From: Pollenia angustigena
Lineage: Eukaryota > Arthropoda > Insecta > Diptera > Polleniidae
Assembly (NCBI GenBank): GCA_930367215.1
Contig: OV884057.1
Span: 198,017,621-198,081,620 of the forward strand
Direction: 5' to 3'
DNA: 64,000 bases
The notes beneath the pieces were generated by a model that was not told where the DNA came from, ran no database searches, and worked only from the letters and a program-made list of their open reading frames with translations. How positions within the stretch are numbered: position 1 is the first letter of the stretch; every line of letters starts with the position of its first letter. Shown one piece after another: positions 44,901 to 55,700 of the stretch. A program made the translations under genes and the position numbers.

Positions 44901-45804
44901 GTATTAGGTTAAGATTTGATTAATTATTGTTAGTTCATATTTAATATATTAAGATTCAATAAATAAATAATGAAGAAAAAAAAAAATTTCACTAGATTAA
45001 AAATTGAATTAAACAAAAAGTACCGACTACCTACATAAATAACAAAGTATAGCTTAATACATCGCTGATTGACATTCCCTCCATCACCAACAATAGGATT
45101 AGCAACACTGAATGTCATCATAAAAGATGAATAAATCTCAAGTAGCGTTTATCAAAAAAATCTAACAGTTTAAAAATTGGGTACAAGTATTTGCCAATAG
45201 CAAAGAAAGAAAACTATAATAGAAACAAGAGAATACAAAGACAAAGAAGAAATTTAGCTGACAAAAGCGTAATTGCTGGCGCTCAGTTAACAATACACAG
45301 ACAGACTGACTGAGTGAGCTGCACAACTGCAAACTGCAACGTTACGTTACAAAAAGTTGACTTCTCAGTGGAAATACCTTCATGTAACTGTTAGTTTTAG
45401 AGCAAAGTGTAAAAGTTTTTTCTTGTAATTTATGGGTTTTTAAACTTGATAGTTTTAGTTTGAAATAAAAGTAAGCCATGATTTTTCCAAGAGAGACTTT
45501 ATGCAACTGCATAGATGGTGTGTTACTCTGAGACCGACCTAAAGTTATTGTCTTTGCGAATCACAAAATTTCGGGTAAAATAACATCATTTTGTTGTTGC
45601 ATATTTTGCTAAAAATTCATGTTTTTGCATATTTTGTTATAAATGCATATTTTTCGTCATATTTAGTATTATTTAAAATAAAAAACCAAAATTGATGCAG
45701 TTTAAAAAGAATACTGTTTTTAAAAAAAATTGCATTGTTTTAATATTCTACAAAGGAGTTGAACACTTCTAAATATGCACCTATTGCGATCGTTCGCCCG
45801 GAAC
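44901..45804. other. No gene recognised; TGCATATTTTG words near 45590
   Basis: The stretch 45590-45665 has TGCATATTTTG and TGCATATTTTT words as in the insert at 37477. Near 47770-47820, on the far side of the hAT-like element, TAGCATATTTTGCG and CTTCCTTGCCCTG follow. The hAT-like element may therefore sit inside a still older element. Confidence 0.4.
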
Positions 45805-47560
45805 TAGGGTTGGCAGACGTACTGTTTTTAGCAGTACATGTACTGATTTTTGTCAATTGTACTGTTTTATGCACAACACCCAAAACAGTACGCAAATGTA
45901 CTGTTTTTTACACTTTGTACTGTTTTCTATACTGATTTTTAAGTTAAGTGTCCAAAAAACAAAGATATTAAGAAAAATCGTTTTTAAATAAAACACATTT
46001 GGGAATTTTTAACGGTATGCTATCAAGCCATATTGTCTTAATATCCTTATCATAGAATTTATTCACTCTCTAATTCTCATTTTGAGGGGTAATTTTTGCT
46101 CTTTTTCCCAACTCTTAAACAAAAGTATACTAGACGGCACTTATTAGGGTTAGAAGAATTCTCGAAATTTCGGGCATTGAAATTTTTGAATTTCTTGAAA
46201 GGGCGTTTGGTACAAGTCAAAAAAATATACTAAATGTACTTCTGACCTAAAAGACTATTTCAGATGTCTTCAGTAGAATTGCTTGGCAATTCTTTTCATA
46301 GAATATATTAACCCTCTAACACCCATTTTAAGGGGTAGTTTTTGTTATTTTTTTAACTTCTACACTAAAACGTTACGTTAGAGGGTTAAAATGTTCTATG
46401 AATATTTTCTGCATCAAATTTCACTAGCGGTCTTCCAAGACCAAAAAAGCGTGCAATGTATGCAAAACGGGTTTTCGAAAAATTAAAAAAAATCAAGGCC
46501 CGGAATTTCGAAAAGCCGTTTTACTTGCATTGGATAATTTTTGGTCTTAGAAGACCCCTAAATTTGTTGCAGAAAATATTGGTAGAGCATTTTAACTCTT
46601 ATAAGTGCCGTTTTAGTATCCTTTTTTTTAAGAGTTGGGAAAAAGGGCAAAAATAGCCCCTTAAAATGAGAGTTAGAAGGTTAATAAATTCTAAGAAAAG
46701 AATCGCAATACAATTCTACTGAAGACATCTCAAATTATTTTTTAGCTCAGAAGTACATTTAGTATATTTATTTTGACTTATACCAAACTCCTTTTCAAAA
46801 AATTAAAAAACTTTAGGGGCCCATATTTCGGGAGCCCGAGCTAATTTTTCAAAACCTTTTGGCAGATTTGTTCTGCTAGTAGTCTACTTTCATTTCGCGG
46901 TGCAAGTGTTGAGGCTGGTGGCGATGACCCTAAGTTTGTTTCACACTCTATTTTACAATATTTAGTTTAAAGAAATTGTTGTTTTGCAAACAAAAAAGTT
47001 GTAAAATAATTAGAATTTTTGTACTGCGTCTATTCTTTTGTCAAAAATACACAGATTAAATAAGGAGTTGCTCACATCTTTCATATATTTTCGTGTTATT
47101 ATTTTAAGACATATGACTACCGTTTAAATTAAAGAAAGAAACAAATATTTTCTAAAATTTATGCGATAGTTCCACAATATGTGTGTGGTGGAAATTGCTT
47201 TAAATACCAATATGTTTTAAGAAAATTATATCAACCCAATCAATGAATAAGTTTTTTAAGTTAAATATAAACTAAGATATTTAAACATTATACATTGGAA
47301 AATGATACAATGGCCAAATGCTTCGTTTGTGGTGTATGCTTTATAAACGCAAATGGTGTGATTTTGTATATGAAATACCATTGAATGTAAATCTTTCCTT
47401 TGATGTTGATGTTTTAAGTCTATTTCTTTATATTATTGTTGTTCAAGAGTTGTTAATATTAAGTTATGGTTTCGTAAAAAATGTACTGTTTTTTTCTTGA
47501 TTGTACTGTTTTTTCATAACCAATGTACTGTTTTTCCGAATTCAAAATCTGGCTACCCTA
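45805..47560. mobile_element. hAT-like element, 8-bp TSD CCYGGAAC, with an inner palindrome
   Basis: The left end TAGGGTTGGCAGACGTACTG and the right end AAAATCTGGCTACCCTA pair at the terminal bases. CCCGGAAC (45797-45804) and CCTGGAAC (47561-47568) flank it. GTACTGTTTT is repeated about six times near the left end and three times near the right, as subterminal repeats. No transposase. The interior holds a large inverted repeat of family U. Confidence 0.8.
46022..46915. repeat. Large imperfect palindrome of repeat U
   Basis: The left half runs from about 46022 to 46435 and the right half, inverted, from about 46440 to 46915. Near the turning point the words CTAGCGGTCTTCCAAGACC and TTGGTCTTAGAAGACCCCTA appear. 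Each half contains CATTTTAAGGGG, TTTTCCCAACTC, CAGTAGAATTG and GTACAAGTCAAA-type blocks. The left half carries an internal duplication of the CATTTT-GAGGGG block. No coding frame. Confidence 0.7.
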
Positions 47561-47568
47561 CCTGGAAC

Positions 47569-48202
47569 GTACATTTACTTATAAATGTATAAAAATGTTG
47601 TAAGAGCAAATAGAATGATTTTTACGTTTGATAATTAAAAAAAAAATTTATAAACAACTTATATAAATAAATCATTAACTTAAGTTTTACTACTTTTTTG
47701 AACCTTTTACGACTGAATGGAACGGTTAAATAAATCGACTTTAATTGCAAAAAATTTTTATATTATTTTAGCATATTTTGCGATTTTAAGTGAATAAACT
47801 TCCTTGCCCTGATCAGGATTATTATGCTGCACACAAGGCATTATTTATTTTTGGATAAGTGAAGTGATTGGGAATTAGTTTAGAAATCAATAAGAGCTAA
47901 GCGAAACCAGGTTTGAAATTCAAATCCTAAGATTTAGAAATGGGTAAGAACGGGCAAGCCCAGTAACCTTATATCTCCTGATCTAATAGAGGTAGGCGTA
48001 ATATTCAAAAAACATAATTATTAAATCAAAAAATAAGTGGACCAGATGATGGTAGTTTTTGAAATTTGTAAAAAGGGCAAAAATATAATTTTGGTACCTT
48101 TTTGGTAACTCATTTATCTTGTAAAATAATAAAGATAAAGAGAAATTTTTAATTGTATTCTCCTCTAAACACAGAAAGAAAAACACTCGGGATAAATAAA
48201 GT
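47569..48202. other. No gene recognised
   Basis: AT-rich sequence with a possible hAT-type end, TTCCTTGCCCTGATCAGG, near 47800-47818. No partner end is assigned. Confidence 0.35.
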
Positions 48203-48205
48203 TTT

Positions 48206-48738
48206 TATACCCATACCACAACAGTGGAGATAGTATTAAGCATTTGTGCTGATGTGTATAACATCTTAAAGTATACCGATCGACTCAGAATCACTTTCTA
48301 AGTCGATCTAACCATGTCCGTCCGGCTGGCTGTTCCTTTCGCGCAAAGTACAGGTCGCAATTTTGAAGATAATTTGATAAAAATTTGGCGTATAGGTTAT
48401 TTCTGGTACCAGGACCAAGCCTATTGAAAATGGGCCGAATCGTAGGACCACGAGGGGAGATAGATAAATTTTATTGAAATTTAAAAAATAGATAGATCCA
48501 TATTTATATGCATGTATGAGCTTTGCAGATTTTCAAAAATAGGACCACAAGGGGAGTTAGGGGGCAATTTCTGCCTCTTAGAAACTATCAAACTGATTTT
48601 AATGAAATTTAAAACATGGCATGATTCTCCATGGGTCCCGAATAGGGTGCACTCTCGTAAATGTGTTTTAAAATACAGTGGTGTAGGGCATCATATAGTC
48701 GGGCTTGACCGACTGTACTTTCTTACTTGCTTATAATT
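48206..48738 (-). repeat. Dispersed repeat R-like element, minus orientation
   Basis: The left part TTTTATACCCATACCACAAC and ACTCAGAATCACTTTCTAAG then TCGATCTAACCATGTCCGTC, and the right end TCATATAGTCGGGCTTGACC then GACTGTACTTTCTTACTTGC, follow the layout of repeat R. Internal sequence differs, so this is a distinct subfamily. A scrap of its end (TACAATATAGTTGGGCTTAT) is at 54332-54355. Confidence 0.6.
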
Positions 48739-48754
48739 ACTTTAAGCACGAGCC

Positions 48755-49150
48755 GTACTCATAAATTCAAGTACGAATAAGACTAAAATATACTTAAAAC
48801 AATCCTAAATGAGATAACTTTCGAAAATCAATCCCGGAACTTCTAAAAATAAGTACAAAATTCTTAAACGAAGTAAAAAAAGATTAAACTTTTAGTTGGT
48901 AGTGCTACACTGAGATTAATATTACAAAGTGAGCGTTTTAATCTCATTTAACCTATCAAAGTTTGTTGCAGACATTACAACAACACCACACAAGTAGCTA
49001 AAAACGATTTGCAGAACAAGACGAAATCACACTGTTTTCATGTTTAAAAAGTTAAATTGAGAACACTTGCTTCAGTTGCATATGTACACTAAGTTTTTAA
49101 AGAAAATCCATACTCACCGTACTACTAATACCGCTTCGGATTGATTTAAG
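48755..49150. repeat. Dispersed repeat V, copy 2
   Basis: Ordered blocks are shared with 37048-37400: TTAAAACAATCCTAAATGAG, GATAACTTTCGAAAATCAAT, CAAAGTTTGTTGCAGACATT, ACACCACACAAGTAG, AAAACGATTTGCAGAAC. Between the blocks the copies differ by small insertions. Near 49120-49190 a phrase GCTTCGGATTGATTTAAGTAC resembles 11092-11112. Confidence 0.6.
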
Positions 49151-49401
49151 TACAGATGGATTGATATTTCTTTTAAGTGTACCAAGAAGCTATGGATATT
49201 TTGGCTGAAATTGACCACCGTGCAAAGTACGAAAATAAACGAAACTTTTAGGAAACGTTTGCAACATGTACAATACTTTTCAAATTATTTTTGTACATGA
49301 GCAGGACCCAAACAAATACTTGAAATTGTTTGATTTTGGGTTTTTTACTCATATATATATATGTCCTTTATTTATTTTAATATTTATACAAAGTATGTGT
49401 T

Positions 49402-50243
49402 TTAAAATAAAAGTTCAGGTGAACATAGGGCGTTTACAATTTCTCTCCATTTGCTTCGATTATTGGCAAGGGCTTTGATTTGGTTCCATGATTTGTTGAC
49501 AGCACTGCATTCTCGATTTATCGTTCTCATCCAGGTGTTTTGTGGTCGTCCGGGTCTGCGATGACTTTGAGGGTTTGCGGTCTTCTTAAAATATGGCCTA
49601 TCCACGTCCACTTTCGTTTCATTATTTCTGCTTCTATTGTAGTGTTTTCTGTAAGCTGTAAGAGTTCGGTTGTAGATATAGTGTTGGGCCAGAAAATGCA
49701 AAGGATGCGGCGTAAACATCGGTTTACAAAACCTTGGAGTTTTTTCATATTTGTCTGTGTTACTCCCCAAGTTGTAGAACCATATAATAAAACAGATTTA
49801 ACGCTACAGTCAAAGATGCGAAGTTTGGTTTTGCTGCTGATAGAGTTCGAGTTTCACAGCTTATGCATTGATTGAAAGGCCACTCTTGCTTTGTTTATAC
49901 GGGATCTTATATCTGCTGTTTTGCCGCCATCTTTAGTAATTACGCTTCCCAGATAATTGAACGATTCAACGTCCTCGATTACAACATTTTCAAGTTTCAG
50001 TGGGGTAGTTGAGCTTGTTCCTATACGCATTAGTTTGGTTTTTTTCAGGTTGATTTTAAGTCCAAATTTCATAGCGTTCACTGAGAGTTTCTTTAACTTA
50101 TCTTCGATGTCGTTGAAACGGTGAGCCATTAAACAAATATCGTCTGCGTAATCGATGTCGTTAAGCTTTTCAGATATGTTCCACTGAATACCGTTTTGAG
50201 CCTCGGTATTTGTTTTTTCCAGTACACTGTCAAGGAGCAGCAT
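49402..50243 (-). pseudogene. Non-LTR RT C-terminal half (RTE/Proto2-like)
   Basis: Minus strand, 5'-truncated at about 50243. LNDIDYADDICLMAHRFNDI gives the YADD catalytic pair. SVNAMKFGLKINLKKTKLMR and ESFNYLGSVITKDGG follow. At 49854-49856 a TGA replaces the usual Trp (MHKL-stop-NSNSIS) and the same frame continues: SVKSVLLYGSTTWGV, RCLRRILCIFWPNTIS and KRKWTWIGHILRRPQ. Near 49550 a frameshift moves the end into another frame, PGRPQNTWMRTINRE to RSKWREIVNALCSPELLF, ending at 49402. The first catalytic Asp is missing through truncation. The WIGHILRR ending and GRP-x-NTW are characteristic of this RT type. The clade name is tentative. A short 3' UTR with an AT repeat follows near 49350-49362. 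Confidence 0.85.
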
Positions 50244-50244
50244 G

Positions 50245-50530
50245 TTTACTCATCAGCATGTTTTAATTTGCTGTTGCAATCGTTTATATGAGAACAAAAC
50301 AAATCATGAAACGTACCTATTTGATAAATGATTAATTTAGTTTTCTTACTAAGATTTTATTAATTTTACGCAATAATTTTATAAATTGTTTAATATTTTG
50401 TATAGCACTTATTACAATAAAATATTTAACAAGAAGCTGTGTAAGAGGCAAATCAATCAGCAAGAGTTTGCGAAAATTTGTTGGTCTAAACTATGTACTT
50501 ACATATGTTTAAAACACTGTACGTATTCTG
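50245..50530. other. No gene recognised
   Basis: AT-rich spacer between two LINE fragments in opposite orientation. Confidence 0.35.
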
Positions 50531-50559
50531 CTTAAAAGCAAGGAAATTCATCACTCCCG

Positions 50560-50863
50560 GGAATGTAATGATGACGAATGGTCTCGGCAGACGGGAGCTG
50601 CGCCTTTTGGTGGCTTATCTGACTGGTCACCACATGATCAAATGCCACCTTTATCAGATGGGCCTGCAGAAGATCAGGAATGCAGACAGTGTCTAGATGG
50701 AGACGAGTCGACGAAGCATATACTGTATGAGTGCCCGGCGCTGGCATCGGCCAGAAGGAGGCACTTGGGGCATGGTACAACAGGTACGTCCCGAATCGGT
50801 AATATATCGGCAAATATACTGGTTGGGTTCCTTTGGAAAGCGAAGGGTCTTTTGGCCAACTAA
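50560..50863 (+). pseudogene. C-terminal RNase H/CCHC fragment of an R1/I/LOA-like LINE
   Basis: Plus strand. LGRRELRLLVAYLTGHHMIK then CHLYQMGL is the LTGHG-x-x-x-x-HL-type end of the region after the RT. After a frameshift near 50660 the frame reads EDQECRQCLDGDESTKHILY then ECPALASARRRHLG. The C-x2-C-x8-H-x4-C zinc knuckle is intact. The frame closes at LWKAKGLLAN and a stop at 50861-50863. This C-terminal zinc knuckle follows the RT or RNase H domain in R1-, LOA- and I-like elements. Base composition is much more GC-rich than the surroundings, as is usual for such elements in AT-rich insect DNA. The upstream part is absent, so it is 5'-truncated. A GC-rich 3' tail continues to about 50940. 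Confidence 0.75.
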
Positions 50864-51120
50864 GGGGAGTGGGTACAATAGACCTTACCTAGTCGCGGTA
50901 CTCGTCGCTGTGGTGGGAACCTCGCCGCTTTATCGTTGAAACCAAAAATCTGCTTAAAAACAATGGCGCATACTCAGAAATCATAGCTAAAGTTGTAACT
51001 AACAATACAGAAACTAAACAATAGTTCATAGATAGTTATAGATCTTATTCACAATTCATAACTAACTGTAGTAGCAGCTTTCAGCTGATAGAAAAAATGC
51101 AACCATGCATATTGGCATGT

Positions 51121-53020
51121 GCGGATTCAGGGGGGGTGAAATAAGGAAATTTCCCCCCCGTAAATTATAAAAATATGTTGGGTTTATTTCGATAATACAA
51201 GAATACCCATTAATATTATCTTTTTTTATGTACAAAATTTTTGGAAATCCCAGCAAAGTTTTTTTTGTTTTTTAATTGAATCTCTAACGAAATTTTCAAT
51301 AAGTTTTTTTTTGTTTTTTTATTGATTTATTCAATAAGTATCCAAATATTCATCCAAATAGTTATTTATTAGATATTTTCAATGAAACATCTAGTTTACT
51401 GTATTCAAAAACTTATTATTCTACATTCAATCCCAGCAGGCGCCATCTATGTATAACCAAAGAGTAAACGTTTGACTTGAAAATGCGTGCGGTTGAATTA
51501 TTAAAAAGCCTTAGTATTTGCAATATTTATGTATATATGTGTTATATGAAAAAAATCCTATTCGGTAATTTTTAACGAACGCACGGATTTGTCGGGGAAA
51601 AGCCAGATTTCCTTATCTTTAAAATATTTCAACATATAACAAAAAGTTGTTAGGCAAGAATTGTTTTGGCTTTGTTGTAAAAGCATTTGAAGAGCCTTCA
51701 CAGGATATTGATAATGACGCTGATGTGTCAATTGATGCGATGGCACTATCATCAACAGTTCTTAAAACTTTGACAAATTTTAGTCTTGACCTAAAAAATT
51801 GTATAGGAGTTGGAACTGATGGGTGTCGTTTGATGTCAGCAGAAAATGAAGCTGTTAAAAAATTCTGGAAACCGCGACAAATGCGAAACAAACGCCTTGC
51901 TATTTCCCGTAAATCAGGCAAAACACGTTTTTAGTAAAGTATTTGGGAGCCAAACTCTCTACATTATGCGAGACAAGATGGGTGGACCGTCACGACTCAG
52001 CTTTACACTTTGCAACAAGTGTACATCATATAGTAGAAGCTTTGGAAAAAATATCTGAGTGGAAAGGTAGAGATACTTCATCAAGAGCCTTATATTAAGG
52101 AACTCACTTAGAACTTTTGAATTTATTTGCGGAATAAACATATTTAGTGTGATACTTATTGTAACACAGCCGCTTAGTATCATTTTACAAAAGCACGATA
52201 TAGATCTTCAAAAAGGATCAAACCTTATCAAAACTTTAATCATGTGCCTTGAAGAAAAAAGAAATAAAGCCGAAGAACAATTTAAAGTGATTTTTAAAAA
52301 AGTTAAAGTTATTTGCGTTCAAATCGACGTTCCAACCTAAAAAAACAAGATTTGAACGAAATAATCACATCCAAAGTGTTGAAGATTTCTACCGAGCTGT
52401 AGGTTTTATTCTCTTATTGAATTTATTTTAGAAGATCTCAAAACACCTTTCCAATAGATATCTTTAATGTATTGAACATACCAAAACTTCTACTCAAAGT
52501 GTAATCAAGTCATATACAGATATAAAACTTTTAAAACCACAACTCGAGATAAACACCTACTAACATCTAAACTTGAGCCTGAACTGTAGCATTGGCAACA
52601 AACATGGAAATTATCTAAAAATCTATCAGATAACGTTGTAGATGCTTTAATAAACTGTGATGAAGATATCTACCTAAATCTAAGAAAAATATTTCAAATT
52701 TTCGTTTCAATGCTCGTAAGTAATGCTACGAGTGAGAGGTCATTTCCTACCCTTCGTCAAATAAAAACATGGCTCAAATCAACAATGACAAACTGAACAT
52801 AGACTGTACTATCTAAATTTGCCTCACAAGGAAATCATAAATTGCTTATTTAAATAGATAAGTTTATTTTAATTTATATTGAATATTTTATTTAACCTTA
52901 TTGTTGAGTTTTTTTAATATAATATACACAAATTGCTTTTAATAAACTTTTAAAAACAATTTTTTTTTTGTATCATAAAAATTCCCCCCCCCCCCTAAGG
53001 ATCAAGCTGGATCCGCGCCT
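51121..53020 (+). mobile_element. hAT element with decayed transposase
   Basis: The left end GCGGATTCAGGGGGGGTGAA and the inverted right end CCCTAAGGATCAAGCTGGAT then CCGCGCCT match the common hAT terminus CAGGCGCGGATCCAG. The left terminus has lost its first bases. GGCATGT occurs on both sides (51114-51120 and 53021-53027) as the remaining target duplication. G- or C-runs lie just inside both ends. The body is a hAT transposase relic on the plus strand. Confidence 0.85.
51647..52860 (+). pseudogene. hAT transposase relic (DUF4371/zinc-finger-MYM-like type)
   Basis: Plus strand. The first block reads GFVVKAFEEPSQDIDNDADV followed by LKTLTNFSLDLKNCIGVGTD then GCRLMSAENEAV. GVGTDGC-x-LMS is the catalytic-Asp region of hAT transposases of the DUF4371 type. 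A large deletion follows. A new frame gives TLCETRWVDRHDSALHFATS then VHHIVEALEKISEW, with the conserved CETRWV-x-RHD motif. After many stops, FQCS-type sequence and a block reading MLVSNATSERSFPTLRQIKT then WLKSTM near 52710-52790 represent the C-terminal dimerisation domain (ATSERSF). Frames change at least three times. The host element is complete enough to recognise both ends, so this is a decayed autonomous copy. Confidence 0.85.
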
Positions 53021-53027
53021 GGCATGT

Positions 53028-53961
53028 AGAGAAAATTAGATATATTCTGTAATTAATTAAAAAGCTTATCAGACTATTAAAACCCCATTTTTTTGTTCTT
53101 TAAAGAATTAACGAAAAATCTAAAAAGGTTATTTTTTGGTTACAATAGCATATAAATCAATTAAAACAAGGACTTGTAAAAATAAAAATATTCAATGAAT
53201 TTTATCGACTAAGAACACATCTCCAGTTTATTTTGTTTTGTATTGATGTTTTTTGGATGCAGTAGAAATGCATTTAAAATGGATTGCGGCGTGTTTTATA
53301 CGTCTTTTTGCCATGGTTTTATCTGATATTATTTGAATATCTCCTTTAATTTTTTCCATTTATTTTTTTATAACCACTTCAAAAATGTTGTACTTTTGAA
53401 ATAAATTATAAAATGATGTCAATCAGCTGTTCTTTGAATGTATTAGTTAGTTGGCATTTAGTTACAGCTTTACCTATAATTAAGTGTAAACTTTTTATGC
53501 TGAAAGTAATCATCTGTGAAAAACTTAAATAGGTACTTACAAAAGCTAACAGTTGGTAAAAATTTATGAATATGCGCCAATATGTTTAACTCATTGCATA
53601 GTACAAAACAAAATGATTGCGAAAAATGGGAATTTTGCAAAAGTTTGTTATCAATTTATATTTCGCTGATCTACTGAGTAGACACTCAATTCCATTGGCT
53701 CATTCTGTGTGCCCATGTAAATATTCTTTACAAAGAACAGGCCGCATTTTAAAACAAAATTTTATAAAATTCGATACATAAGTTTTTGCTGCCCGATTTC
53801 ATTTATAAAATTCATTTAGCTTATTTGCATTGGTCGATATTTGATCATAGCTCCAATACAAGGACGTTTCCCGAAAGTAGCTTTCACTATCATAAATTCC
53901 TTTTAAATGTTGGTATTAAAAATTTTTTTTGGCAAAAATAACTTTTATAAAAAATTATCAG
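53028..53961. other. No gene recognised
   Basis: AT-rich spacer between the hAT element and a foldback element. No supported feature. Confidence 0.35.
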
Positions 53962-54104
53962 CCTGTTCATGGATTTCGAACGTCATCGTTCGCATAGAAA
54001 ATTACATTTAAAACAAAAACAAAATTCGAATATTGTTCGAAGTTTGTTTTTGTTTTGAATGTAATTTTCTATGCGAACGATGACGTTCGACATCGTTAAA
54101 CAGG
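53962..54104. mobile_element. Foldback element with nested palindromes, copy 2
   Basis: The left arm CCTGTTCATGGATTTCGAAC then GTCATCGTTCGCATAGAAAA pairs with the right arm ending CGATGACGTTCGACATCGTT then AAACAGG. The centre is a short AT-rich loop bordered by AACAAAAACAAA. It matches 18693-18828 throughout. The right arm ACGATGACGTTCG keeps the inverted word of the left arm, as expected of a long hairpin. Confidence 0.8.
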
Positions 54105-54773
54105 CAGTATATGTTATAAACAAGATTTTATGCCCGTAGATCTAGAATTTACGAATTTACGGGCTTAAAGACCCCTTCCCAATAAACATACTAAAAAGAA
54201 TAAATACTATAGAGATTTTTGTTATATCATGTTCGACACTAGTAATTCTTATTAAAATCTAAACGCCATTAAAAAATGTTGAGATATAAAAATTGCCCAT
54301 TGGTCTTAACTCGGGAGTAGTCAGTATGTAGAGTACAATATAGTTGGGCTTATCCGAATCTACTTTATGAAATTCCTCTTTTGTTTTTTGGCCTTTACTA
54401 AATAATTATTTTCCAGCAATTTGTTTTTGTTTGCAAGTTGCAACAAAACCCGAATGACTTTTAAATGGATAAAAAGAAAGGATTTGTGTGGCATAAGTCT
54501 ATGAAAGGAGAGACCAGAGAGGTGATAAAAATTTTTATTTAAGATTATTATATTTTTGTCCTTTAAAAAAAAAAAATAAAATAAATTAGGTCACAGCAGT
54601 TGCTTGTTTTTGTTGTGTTTAACAAAAAATAATAAAATAAAAGTTGAAAATTTTTTTATAGAAAAGGCTTTTCTTCTTCTTTTTTTTCTTACGGAATCGC
54701 TTACAAAGTTTTTCTTGTTAAAAGTTTTTCTTTCATTCTTTTGATACATTTTTTTACTGCAAATAAACTTTAG

Positions 54774-54779
<6 letters not shown>
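54105..54779. other. No gene recognised; scrap of repeat R-like end
   Basis: Near 54315-54360, GTAGAGTACAATATAGTTGG then GCTTATCCGAATCTACTT is the end of the repeat also found at 48206-48738. Nothing else is supported. Confidence 0.4.

Positions 54780-54831
<52 letters not shown>
54780..54831. repeat. (CA)26 microsatellite
   Basis: An uninterrupted CA dinucleotide run of about 52 bases. The minus-strand frame at 54591-54827 begins with Cys-Val repeats encoded by this run and is not a gene. Confidence 0.97.
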
Positions 54832-54833
<2 letters not shown>

Positions 54834-55700
54834 TTTTTGTAATTTTCATGAAAAGGAATTTTAATAGTTTCCGTTAAATTCGCTGCTTGTTGTTTTACAA
54901 CATTTTAGTTTCACTCGAAAAGAATCTTCAGTGAAAAAATTCTTTTTAACTGGTACTAAGTGCCAGCTTTTTTTCTTATTTTATTTCACACATGAATAAT
55001 CTTTTTTTTTTTTACTCAATTCAAGGAATGTGTATGGCACAGATTCTCTTTCAAAGGAATAAGTTATATTTTTTTTATATTTAACCTACAAAATCGATAC
55101 AAACCTTTTCTTCAATTGATTACAACAACATTTTTAATGGTCGAGATTTGTTAAAAAAATAAAACTAGAAAGAGTCTTTAACAGGGTATTCATTCGTTTA
55201 ACCGTTAATCGATTAATCATGCTATTTTGCAATTCAGTATCAGCGTTTTATTGTCATGCCAATTTCTAAATGCTTCCTCCCTGGATCTGATTGATGATTT
55301 GCACGTCTAAGTATACTAAGATAAAGATCTAAACTTAATCGATGATTTTCTAACTGGAAGGAAAATTTCTAAGTTCTAAGCATTATAACCCTTTCAACCT
55401 TTTTCGCCATGACATTGAAGTTATTGACAACGAAGCAAAGTTTCCAATTAAAATGCCAAAAAAAAGTCATTGACCTCAACTTAACTTGCTTTTTCGTAAA
55501 CAATTATTAATCGTTTTGTAGCCTACCGTAAACCGTTTCGAAGTTTGGAGTACGGAAAAGAGACGGAAATGGTGCACGGATCTGAGTTACCGAGAGATGC
55601 TAGAACTTCGACTTCGTTCTTTTAAGGGTGTGAGAAGGGTGTCTTAGAGCCCATCAACACTTAGATCAAAAATGCTAAAACAAGAGATCGAATAGGTAAA
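54832..55700. other. No gene recognised
   Basis: AT-rich spacer. No terminal repeat or coding signature was found. Confidence 0.35.

Noticed and set aside
54591..54827. Cysteine-valine repeat protein
   Set aside because: The repeat is the translation of a (CA)n microsatellite.
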